Source: a bacterium (GTDB taxonomy: Bacteria > Patescibacteria > Dojkabacteria > SC72). Taken from it: 30,206 nucleotides of DNA. The translations under genes and the position numbers were made by a program. The notes under the pieces were generated by a model, which ran no database searches, had not been told where the DNA came from, and saw only the letters and a program-made list of their open reading frames with translations. Location of the stretch: assembly GCA_029553845.1 (NCBI GenBank), contig JAKPKF010000111.1:1-30206 (forward strand), in the 5' to 3' direction. This document shows, one piece after another, positions 23,820-30,206 of the stretch. Each line of letters opens with the position of its first letter. Positions within the stretch are counted from its first letter, which is position 1.

Positions 23820-25364
23820 ATGTCTAAGAAAGTTACAAATAAAATTGAAGAGTGTGAGAGAATACCAATTGTAACAATTCTTGGGCATGTAGATCATGGA
23901 AAAACCTCAATACTAGACAAAATAAGAGAAACTAATGTTCAGGGATGTGAAGTTGGTGGAATTACACAGAAAGTCTCCCTTTTTACAGTAAAGGTAAAAG
24001 GTGGAAAACAGATAACATTTGTAGATACCCCAGGACATGAAGCTTTCGATTTGATGAGATCCCGAGGTGGAAGTATTGCAGACATAGTGCTTTTGGTAGT
24101 AGCTGCAGATGATGGAGTTAAACCTCAAACAAAAGAATCCATAGAAATCATAAATAAGTCTTCTGCTAAACCAATAGTTGTCATAAATAAATGCGATCTC
24201 CCAAATATAGATTTACCAAAAGTGAAAAGAGATATTGTAAATAATGGTCTTCAAATTGAAGAACTTGGTGGAAATGTTCCAGTTGTTGAAGTTTCTGCAA
24301 AAACAGGAAAAGGATTAGATGAGCTCTTAGATTTAATTCTTCTAGTTTCTGAAATAGATGGATTACAAGATAGAGGAGAATTACCAGCTGGTGTTGTTGG
24401 AAGAGCTTTTGTTCTCGAATCTGTCAAAGATCAATCTAAAGGTAATATGTCTTCACTAGCCCTAATACAAGGTCATATATGTCCAGGAGATTGGTTTGGA
24501 TACAAGGTTGGAGGTGAGTTTAAGGTAGAGAAAGTAAAGGGAATAATAACTGAAGAGAATGAAAATGTCTGTATTCTCAGTTGTGGTTGTGGAGGAAAAG
24601 TTTTAGGAGTATCAAATCTCTTGGAACTTGGAACAGAAGTTTTTATCCTTGAAAAAAACGATATTAACATTCTCCAAAATCTTTACAAACAAGAAGCCAA
24701 GATTGAAGAAGAAGGTGAATTTACAATTGAAGATTTCTTTGTCGAAAACAAAGTAGATCCAAGTAAGATGTTAAATGTCATAATCAAGAGCTCTTCCGAA
24801 GGGTCACTTGAAGCAATAAGAAAAGCAGTCCTTAAGATTGAGGAGGATGGATATAGAGTAAATATACTCTTAGATGGTGTAGGAAATATCTCAATGAGTG
24901 ATGTTGAGCGAGCTCAGATTTCCAAAGCAATTGTTTTGGGATTTGAAGTTGGTATTGAAGCTGGTGTTGAAGATCTAGCAAAAAAGAACAAAGTCTTGGT
25001 AAGAACATATGACATAATTTACAAACTAATTGATGAAATTACTGAAGCTGTTACCATGATGTCTCTTCCTGAGAGTACTGAAGAAGAAATAGGTAATGCT
25101 ACAATCAAGGCTGTATTTGTCCTTTCAAACGGGACAAAAGTACTTGGTAGTAGAGTAAACGAAGGAATAATGAAAAGAGATTGTAAAGTAGATATTGTAA
25201 GAAAAGATGAAATAGTTGCAGAAGGGAAGATTAAATCCCTGAGAATTAATAAAGATATCGTTAACGAAGTAAAAAATGGGTCAGATTGTGGAATCCAGTT
25301 AGAAAAAGATGTCGATGTAAAAGAAGGCGACGAAGTGCACTGTTACAAGATTGTTAGACAATAA
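23820..25364 (+). CDS. infB: Translation initiation factor IF-2, minimal form
   Basis: A 514-residue GTPase that brings initiator tRNA to the ribosome. IF-2 is usually 700-900 residues; here the G domain begins almost at once, with GHVDHGKT at 22-29, DTPGHEAF at 69-76, NKCD at 123-126 and SAKTGKG at about 160, so the long N-terminal region is absent. EVGGITQK gives switch I. Domains II, III and C2 follow; the core block SSSEGSLEAIRKAVLKI of domain III and VGIEAGVEDLAKK are present. It looks complete and functional. It is co-transcribed with nusA. Confidence 0.98.
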   Translation: MSKKVTNKIEECERIPIVTILGHVDHGKTSILDKIRETNVQGCEVGGITQKVSLFTVKVKGGKQITFVDTPGHEAFDLMRSRGGSIADIVLLVVAADDGVKPQTKESIEIINKSSAKPIVVINKCDLPNIDLPKVKRDIVNNGLQIEELGGNVPVVEVSAKTGKGLDELLDLILLVSEIDGLQDRGELPAGVVGRAFVLESVKDQSKGNMSSLALIQGHICPGDWFGYKVGGEFKVEKVKGIITEENENVCILSCGCGGKVLGVSNLLELGTEVFILEKNDINILQNLYKQEAKIEEEGEFTIEDFFVENKVDPSKMLNVIIKSSSEGSLEAIRKAVLKIEEDGYRVNILLDGVGNISMSDVERAQISKAIVLGFEVGIEAGVEDLAKKNKVLVRTYDIIYKLIDEITEAVTMMSLPESTEEEIGNATIKAVFVLSNGTKVLGSRVNEGIMKRDCKVDIVRKDEIVAEGKIKSLRINKDIVNEVKNGSDCGIQLEKDVDVKEGDEVHCYKIVRQ

Positions 25365-25370
25365 TACTTC

Positions 25371-25399
25371 TTGACAGATGACCTATAAAATTATACAAT
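25371..25399 (+). promoter_or_regulatory. Promoter of rpsO
   Basis: Perfect TTGACA (25371-25376), 17-bp spacer, TACAAT (25394-25399). Start expected near 25406, leaving a leader of about 59 nt with two small hairpins (25406-25418 and 25419-25433). Confidence 0.7.
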
Positions 25400-25464
25400 G
25401 TTTTCGATTTGGAAAATCTCTATTGTAAATAGAAAAAGATAATGATACTCTATATTTAACCAGT

Positions 25465-25728
25465 ATGTCATTAGAAAAAACAGAAAAACAAAATGTTGTA
25501 AATAAGTACGCCCTCCACGAGGGTGATACTGGTTCACCTGAGGTTCAGATTGCACTTCTCACCTTACAGATAGAGAAACTAAGTGAACATCTCAAAGGGC
25601 ATAAGAAAGATAATCACTCTAGAAAAGGATTACTTCAAATGGTAGGAAAAAGAAGAAGATTAATCGAGTACCTCAAAAGTAACGAACCTGATAGATATAC
25701 CGAATTAGCGAAGAAGTTAAAAATATAG
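25465..25728 (+). CDS. rpsO: 30S ribosomal protein S15
   Basis: An 87-residue primary 16S rRNA-binding protein. All family blocks are present: [49 protein letters not shown] and [11 protein letters not shown]. Length is exactly typical. It has its own strong promoter and a 59-nt leader, and is followed by pnp after 81 bp; the rpsO-pnp pair is conserved in many bacteria. In several bacteria S15 represses its own mRNA through a leader structure; the small hairpins here could serve that, but this is inference. Confidence 0.99.
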   Translation: MSLEKTEKQNVVNKYALHEGDTGSPEVQIALLTLQIEKLSEHLKGHKKDNHSRKGLLQMVGKRRRLIEYLKSNEPDRYTELAKKLKI

Positions 25729-25737
25729 CCTCTTTCT

Positions 25738-25778
25738 TTGTAAAAACTTTCAATTTATACTATAACCATAGTTATACT
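25738..25778 (+). promoter_or_regulatory. Putative pnp promoter region with inverted repeat
   Basis: TTGTAA (25738-25743), 17-bp spacer, TATAAC (25761-25766). The -10 box forms one arm of a perfect inverted repeat TATAAC-CATA-GTTATA (25761-25776). A second -10-like TATACT follows at 25773-25778. Confidence 0.4.
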
Positions 25779-25809
25779 TTAGTATTACATAATTTTTTAA
25801 TTAATATAC

Positions 25810-27906
25810 ATGCTTTTTAAAGAAATAAAACATGAATTTGAGATAGATGGTAGAAAGTGTTCCTTTGAAACAGGAAAATTAGCTTTGAGATCTGAGTCCT
25901 CAATATTGGCAAGAATGGGAGATACAGTAATAACAGTCAATGTTAACTGTGCTCCTCAAAAACAAGAATTTGATTTTTTTCCTCTTACAGTAGAGTACAT
26001 AGAGAAATTCTATGCATCAGGAAAGATAAATGGATCTAGATTTGTAAAAAGAGAAAGATTCCCAAGTGATGATGCTGTACTTAAAGCAAGAATGATAGAT
26101 AGGGCAGTTAGACCAAGATTCCCTAAAGATTACAAAAATGAAATAAACCTCATAATTACTGTTATGTCATATGATGAAGAGAATGATCCTCTTCTTTTAG
26201 CATTAAATGCATCTTCAGTAGCTTTGATGAATTCAACAGCTCCTTTCAATGGGCCAATAGCTAGTGTAAGAGTAAGCGAAGATGGAAAGCACATATTTAA
26301 GGCAATGGACATTACCTCACAGGAAGACAAAATGAACTATGTTGTATCCGGAGATGGAAAAGTATTCACAATGATAGATGCAGCTTGCTATGAAGTTGAA
26401 GAAGAAAAAATACTTGAGAGTATGAAGAAATCTTTAGACTTGATGAATCCATGGTTGAAAGCACAGGAAGAGTTCCTTTCAAAATTAGAGAAGAAAAACA
26501 AAGAGTATCCATCATATGCACTTCCAGAGGAAGCAGTCACAATAGTCAAAGAGTTTTTAACAGAGGAAAAGATAAGGGAGAATCTAATTAAAGCAGATGA
26601 CAAATTACATGAGAGTACAAAAGAAGAATTATCCCAGAATTTTGAGAGTAAATATACAAAGGCTGTATTGGCAGAAGCTTATGATTACCTACTTAAGAAA
26701 GCATTGAGAAAGATTGTATTAGAAGAGAACAAGAGAGTTGATGGTAGAGGAATAGAAGAAATTAGAGAAATGTACACAGAAGTAGATTTACTTCCAAGAG
26801 TACACGGTTCTGCACTTTTCACTAGGGGAGTAACTCAAACTCTTACAATTGCTACTTTAGGTAGTTTAAGAGATGTAAGACTTGTCGATGACATGGAAGG
26901 TGAGAGGGAGCAGAGATATATGCATTTCTACAATGATTTACCATTTGCATACGGACAGTGTGACAGAGTCAAATTAATGCCAAGTAGAAGAGCTCTAGGA
27001 CATGGAATGTTAGCAGAGAAGGCATTACTTCCAGTTATCCCTACAGAAAAAGAATTCCCATACACGATTTTGGTTATGAGTGAGATTCAAGGAGAGAATG
27101 GTTCTAGCTCAATGGCATCTGCATGTGGTTCTTCAATGGCCTTAATGGCTGCAGGTGTACCTTTAAGAAAACCAGTCGGAGGAATTGCTTGTGGTTTAGT
27201 TACTGCAGAAGATGGTTCCTTCAAGGTCCTTACAGATATGCAAGGTGTAGAAGATTTCTACGGAGATATGGACTTCAAGATTACAGGAACAAAGGATGGA
27301 ATTACAGCAGTACAGATGGATACAAAAACAGATGGATTAAGTATGGAGATAGTAGAACAGACATTCAAACAATCTAAGGAAGCAAGAGCTAAAGTACTAG
27401 AAAAGATGGCAGAGACAATCTCTGAAGCTAGAAAAGAACTCTCAAGCTTTGCTCCAAGAGTTGCTCAAGTTAAAGTCTCTGTAGATAAAATTGGTGAGAT
27501 TATTGGACCAGGAGGAAAACATATTAAAGAGCTTTCAGAAATAACTGGTGCAGAGGTAGAGATAGAAGAGGATGGTACAGTAAATATTTATGCTACATCA
27601 CAGGAAGCTATAGATATGGCAGTTAAAAGAATAGAGATGTATGACTTTAAGCCAGTCGTAGGACAAATATATGAAGGTAAAGTTGCATCCATAATGCCAT
27701 ATGGTGGGTTTGTAGATTTAGTTCCAGGTGTTTCTGGACTACTCCATGTCTCTGAAATGTCAGATGATTTTGTAAAAGATGTAAGACAGTTCATAAATGA
27801 AGGAGATATTATCAAAGTAAAGGTTGTTGGTATAGACAATATGGGTAAGATAAAACTTTCTATGAAAGGTCTCAATAAGAAAGAAGAAGAGAAGGGACAG
27901 TCCTAG
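25810..27906 (+). CDS. pnp: Polyribonucleotide nucleotidyltransferase (PNPase)
   Basis: A 698-residue 3'-to-5' phosphorolytic exoribonuclease for RNA decay. Two RNase PH domains: the first (about 1-215) with FYASGKINGSRF and RMIDRAVRPRFP, the second (about 305-540) with VDGRGIEEIREM, GVTQTL and the active-site block GENGSSSMASACGSSMALM. A KH domain at about 552-608 (IIGPGGKHIKEL) and an S1 domain at about 615-690 (GQIYEGKVASIMPYGGFVDL) follow. Length is typical and it appears complete. Its last codons and stop (TAG) lie inside the left inverted repeat of the intergenic element at 27894-28076. Confidence 0.99.
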   Translation: MLFKEIKHEFEIDGRKCSFETGKLALRSESSILARMGDTVITVNVNCAPQKQEFDFFPLTVEYIEKFYASGKINGSRFVKRERFPSDDAVLKARMIDRAVRPRFPKDYKNEINLIITVMSYDEENDPLLLALNASSVALMNSTAPFNGPIASVRVSEDGKHIFKAMDITSQEDKMNYVVSGDGKVFTMIDAACYEVEEEKILESMKKSLDLMNPWLKAQEEFLSKLEKKNKEYPSYALPEEAVTIVKEFLTEEKIRENLIKADDKLHESTKEELSQNFESKYTKAVLAEAYDYLLKKALRKIVLEENKRVDGRGIEEIREMYTEVDLLPRVHGSALFTRGVTQTLTIATLGSLRDVRLVDDMEGEREQRYMHFYNDLPFAYGQCDRVKLMPSRRALGHGMLAEKALLPVIPTEKEFPYTILVMSEIQGENGSSSMASACGSSMALMAAGVPLRKPVGGIACGLVTAEDGSFKVLTDMQGVEDFYGDMDFKITGTKDGITAVQMDTKTDGLSMEIVEQTFKQSKEARAKVLEKMAETISEARKELSSFAPRVAQVKVSVDKIGEIIGPGGKHIKELSEITGAEVEIEEDGTVNIYATSQEAIDMAVKRIEMYDFKPVVGQIYEGKVASIMPYGGFVDLVPGVSGLLHVSEMSDDFVKDVRQFINEGDIIKVKVVGIDNMGKIKLSMKGLNKKEEEKGQS

Positions 27907-27915
27907 GACTGCCCC
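27894..27915. repeat. 22-bp near-perfect palindrome at the pnp stop codon
   Basis: Centred on CCTAGG; 10 of 11 pairs match (27897 with 27912 is the one mismatch). It includes the pnp TAG stop. It also pairs over a distance with 28061-28079 and so forms one end of a bounded intergenic element. Confidence 0.85.
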
Positions 27916-28073
27916 CTGTTCAATAGAAAATAGTCTTGTCTAGATAGAACTTCGGAAGTCCTTTGTCTTTGGAACCGAGCTTTTTGCAAAGCGATTTTGG
28001 TTTGTGTTTTTGGTGTTTTGAGCTAGAGAAGTCGTTTTTCGCTTGGAACTTAGGGACAGACCTAGGGCAGTTC
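27907..28073. other. Intergenic element bounded by inverted repeats, between convergent genes
   Basis: 167 bp with no supported gene. The left end CCTAGGACTGCCC (27902-27914) is repeated inverted near the right end as CCTAGGAACTGCCC on the minus strand (28075-28062), with one inserted base. The right end also has two CCTAGG cores (28061-28066, 28073-28078). The interior is G/T-rich on the plus strand and has AAGCGA and TCGCTT (near 27988 and 28040) that could pair. The stops of both flanking genes fall in the end repeats. It could be a bidirectional terminator, a structured RNA or a small non-autonomous element. Confidence 0.6.
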
Positions 28074-28079
28074 CTAGGG
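28061..28079. repeat. Right inverted-repeat end of the intergenic element
   Basis: CCTAGGGCAGTTCCTAGGG: two CCTAGG cores around GCAGTT. Its reverse complement matches the left repeat (27902-27914) with one extra base. It contains the TAG stop of the methyltransferase gene (28076-28074). Confidence 0.75.
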
Positions 28080-29072
28080 TTGGGACTTTTTGATCTTAGC
28101 AATGTAAAAGGCCATCATTTTACTACTTGGTAGCAATCTGGTGGTCTTTTTTACCTTAGGATTGTAAATATTTCCGCTCCATTTGGTTATACCTTTGTCG
28201 TAGTGTAATCCTGTTTCCTCAACCTGTGCATTTGGAAAATGATCTAAAAGAAAAGTAACAACACCCTCATTCTCTTCTGGTTCCAAGGTACATGTAGAGT
28301 AAACCATTGTGCCTCCAGGCTTCAATGCTCTAAATGCAGAAAGTATTAAATCTTTCTGTATATATGAACACCTCTTTATCTTATCTATACTCCAGAACCT
28401 AAGAGGTTTCTCCCCTCGCATATATATCATTCCCTCTCCACTACATGGTGCATCCAAAAGTATTTTGTCGAAGTAGTTGGGATATTTTGTTCCAAAATCT
28501 GTCGCATCACTTAGTGTAGCTTTTGCATTCTTAGCACCAAACTGTGTAAGCACATTTCTCAAAGAAGATACCCTTGCAGGATCTGAATCATTTGCAATTA
28601 CCATACCTTTATTATTCATCAGTGCAGAAATATGAGTTGTTTTACTCCCTGGTGCTGCACACATATCTAAAACCTTCTCACCAGGTTTAGGGTCAAGAAC
28701 TAAAGCTGCTAATATACTTGAAAGATTCTGTATGTAAAATTTCCCATCTTGGTATTCCTCAGTCTGCGACATCTCGGATTTATCCATATTCAAAACAAAG
28801 TATGTGTCTTTTACAGAAGGGATTTCTTGTAATTCAATATCTTTCTCTTCAAGAGATAGTTTCGTTTTCTCTGTATTGCCTTTCAAAGGGTTTAATCTAA
28901 TTGTAGTTATGGCTCTTTGGGAGAAGAGACTCTCCACTTTATCTTTTGGTACTAGCAAAATACTGGCTATTCTAGATATGAAAATATCTTCCTTGGTAAA
29001 GAAACGATCTTTGTTATTTTGTTGAACAAAATTTCTTGGTTTTCTGTAATTTGTTCTTGTTGGTTTTTTCAT
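28074..29072 (-). CDS. RsmB/NOP-family RNA (cytosine-5) methyltransferase
   Basis: A 332-residue S-adenosylmethionine-dependent enzyme that makes m5C in RNA, probably 16S rRNA. An N-terminal region (about 1-120) with RITSIRLNPLKG-like sequence (here TTIRLNPLKGN) and FYIQNLSSILAALVLDPKPGEKVLDMCAAPGSKTTHIS, which is the SAM-binding motif I block. The two catalytic cysteines are in DAPCSGEGM (about 200) and YSTCTLEPEENE (about 255). It lacks the NusB-like N-terminus of true RsmB and the PUA-like C-terminus of RsmF, so the exact target cannot be named. Its ATG shares one base with the rsmE stop (TAATG). Confidence 0.92.
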   Translation of the reverse strand: MKKPTRTNYRKPRNFVQQNNKDRFFTKEDIFISRIASILLVPKDKVESLFSQRAITTIRLNPLKGNTEKTKLSLEEKDIELQEIPSVKDTYFVLNMDKSEMSQTEEYQDGKFYIQNLSSILAALVLDPKPGEKVLDMCAAPGSKTTHISALMNNKGMVIANDSDPARVSSLRNVLTQFGAKNAKATLSDATDFGTKYPNYFDKILLDAPCSGEGMIYMRGEKPLRFWSIDKIKRCSYIQKDLILSAFRALKPGGTMVYSTCTLEPEENEGVVTFLLDHFPNAQVEETGLHYDKGITKWSGNIYNPKVKKTTRLLPSSKMMAFYIAKIKKSQP

Positions 29073-29803
29073 TAGATCTCTCCCTTAATATATTTAATTA
29101 TGCTTCCAATTACCAATCCAGTAGTCTCTGTTCTTAGGATATTTCCTTTAAGCTGGATAAATTGGAAACCAAGTCTTTTAAGTATATCAATATCTGAAGA
29201 ACTCCATCCTTTCTCGGGACCAATGGCAATATATACTGGTCTACTATCAATTACAATGTCACTAAGGTATTTTGTTGGGACATTTTCTGTAGCTAGACAT
29301 ATCTTTATAGAATTATTCTCAAATTGGTATTTAGCTAATTCTTCCATATTCAATGGTTTTTCAATGATTGTAGGGAAGATATTTCTAGATTGTTCTGTAG
29401 CATCTTTTACTATTTTGTTCCAGAGAGGATAGTCTTTTAATGCTTTCTTTTTGTTCTTAAGAGAATATTTAGTCTCTACTGGGATTATTTTCTCTATACC
29501 AATCTCTACACTTTTTTCTATGAAGTAATTAAATTTCGAATCATTACTTAAGGATTGTATGATGGTAATGCTTGGCACATATTTCGTATCTCTAGTACCT
29601 TTTTCTTCGATAATTTCTACCTCTACGGAGTTTTTGGATATATCTGTGATTTGTCCAAGGAAGATTTTCTCATATGTTTCTATCTCTACGATATCCTCGA
29701 TGTGTGCTTCCTTGCCGGAGAGGATTAGCTCACTATCTGAATCCGACAGGTGGGTTATATCTCCAATTGCTAATTTGTGTTTTATGAAATATTTTTTCAT
29801 CAT
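29072..29803 (-). CDS. rsmE: 16S rRNA (uracil-1498 N3) methyltransferase RsmE
   Basis: A 243-residue SPOUT-class enzyme that methylates U1498 of 16S rRNA. N-terminal PUA-like barrel (about 1-70) with HLSDSDSELILSGKEA standing in for the usual HxxxVLR region, then the SPOUT domain with IIQSLSNDSKFNYFIEKSVEIGIEKIIPV, KDATEQSRN, IAIGPEKGWSSSDID and the knot block LKGNILRTETTGLVIGSII. Complete. Two adjacent ATG codons start the frame (29803 and 29800). The -10 box TATAAT at 29812-29807 is 6 nt from the second one, so translation probably starts at 29800. First of a two-gene rRNA-methylation operon. Confidence 0.96.
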   Translation of the reverse strand: MMKKYFIKHKLAIGDITHLSDSDSELILSGKEAHIEDIVEIETYEKIFLGQITDISKNSVEVEIIEEKGTRDTKYVPSITIIQSLSNDSKFNYFIEKSVEIGIEKIIPVETKYSLKNKKKALKDYPLWNKIVKDATEQSRNIFPTIIEKPLNMEELAKYQFENNSIKICLATENVPTKYLSDIVIDSRPVYIAIGPEKGWSSSDIDILKRLGFQFIQLKGNILRTETTGLVIGSIIKYIKGEI

Positions 29804-29815
29804 TGGATTATATCA
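29798..29815 (-). promoter_or_regulatory. Leaderless extended -10 promoter of rsmE
   Basis: Minus strand: TGATATAAT (29815-29807), then 3 nt to the first ATG and 6 nt to the second. Same extended -10 sequence as at alaS. Confidence 0.7.
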
Positions 29816-29821
29816 CCATAT

Positions 29822-29850
29822 TTGACATATTCCCCATTATTTTGTTTGAT
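29822..29850 (+). promoter_or_regulatory. Possible promoter of the right-edge FN3-like gene
   Basis: Perfect TTGACA (29822-29827), 17-bp spacer, weak -10 TTTGAT (29845-29850). It would give a leader of about 23 nt. Confidence 0.3.
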
Positions 29851-29879
29851 ATATGTATATATATTTAAATCTGTTCATT

Positions 29880-30206
29880 ATGAGTATCACCACTGTTAAG
29901 GTTCTACGAACAATATCTAAGATTGTTCTTTTAGTAGTTGGGATAGGGATTATTGGTTATGGTGGTCTAATGATTTACAAGTCTGTCATCAATAAACCTC
30001 AGAGAGTTAGGATAACGAATGTGACGGATTCTGCAGCTACTATTACTTGGGTTACAGATAATCCTGTAAGGGGTGTTGTGTATTACAAGGACGAGGGGAG
30101 TTTTCTTCCTGGTCCTTTGGGTTTCCTAGGTAGTAAGGTTGCCTACGATGACAGGGATTTTGCAAGAGCACAGGATGAGTGTGTGAAGGCTTTTAATGAG
30201 AATGCT
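29880..30206 (+). CDS. Membrane-anchored FN3-like protein (3' end outside window)
   Basis: The frame is open from the ATG at 29880 to the right edge, 109 residues seen. N-terminal basic residues, one hydrophobic segment at about 14-32 (KIVLLVVGIGIIGYGGLMIY), then the start of a fibronectin-III-like domain: PQRVRITNVTDSAATITWVTDNPVRGVVYY. This is the pattern of N-terminal domains of purple-acid-phosphatase-like and related surface proteins, and resembles the protein at 9422-9829. What follows (GSFLPGPLGFLGSK, then a charged part) is not recognised. An extracellular enzyme domain may lie beyond the edge. Confidence 0.8.
   Translation, partial: MSITTVKVLRTISKIVLLVVGIGIIGYGGLMIYKSVINKPQRVRITNVTDSAATITWVTDNPVRGVVYYKDEGSFLPGPLGFLGSKVAYDDRDFARAQDECVKAFNENA

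Noticed and set aside
27920..28102. 60-codon minus-strand frame across the pnp-methyltransferase gap
   Set aside because: It starts inside the methyltransferase gene, has no promoter or ribosome-binding site, and its composition follows the intergenic element rather than a protein.

Overview
The window is strongly AT-rich and gene-dense, with almost no long intergenic space. It reads as a piece of a reduced bacterial chromosome, most likely from the Candidate Phyla Radiation (Patescibacteria). The reasons are: minimal housekeeping proteins (an IF-2 without its N-terminal extension, an alanyl-tRNA synthetase that ends after the editing domain), a PrgI / TraC-like / VirB4 cluster of the type common in that group, many single-pass surface proteins with Ig-like folds, and almost no Shine-Dalgarno sequences. 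UGA is used as a normal stop (alaS), which argues against the UGA-glycine lineages Gracilibacteria and Absconditabacteria. I cannot fix the phylum from sequence alone.

Layout. 1-2863 (minus): type IV secretion-like module, PrgI then a TraC-like protein then VirB4, which runs off the left edge. 2913-4505: two convergent accessory genes, a nucleotidyltransferase-fold protein and a KilA-N DNA-binding protein whose gene contains a perfect 30-bp palindrome. 4638-8919 (minus): recF and lepA, then further upstream rpsT with two membrane proteins. 9013-11591: two small Ig-like membrane proteins (plus) running into a large DUF11 surface protein with an IPQTG motif (minus). 11658-17218 (minus): alaS-ruvX-mltG-LCP-holA, a tight operon mixing translation, recombination, cell-wall and replication genes. 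17248-21339 (minus): sortase, membrane-anchored solute-binding protein, and a large Ig/cadherin-like protein with two membrane segments. The coding strand then switches. 21430-27906 (plus): dnaJ, nusA-infB, rpsO, pnp. 27907-28073: a short intergenic element bounded by inverted repeats. 28074-29803 (minus): rsmE and an RsmB/NOP-type methyltransferase. 29880-end (plus): start of another FN3-like membrane protein.

How it fits together. Most genes serve core information processing (translation, transcription, RNA decay, replication, repair). A second theme is a Gram-positive-like envelope: LCP ligase, MltG, sortase, a sortase-type substrate candidate, and several membrane-anchored proteins with Ig-like folds. 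The most unusual features are (i) the palindrome inside the KilA-N gene with a degenerate copy just upstream of it, (ii) promoters whose -10 box lies 5-7 nt from the start codon at seven genes, implying leaderless mRNAs, (iii) the sortase / solute-binding / Ig-like gene set with no transporter permease, and (iv) the inverted-repeat element between pnp and the methyltransferase gene. I found no tRNA, rRNA, CRISPR array or recognisable insertion sequence, and no gene-free stretch longer than 300 bases.
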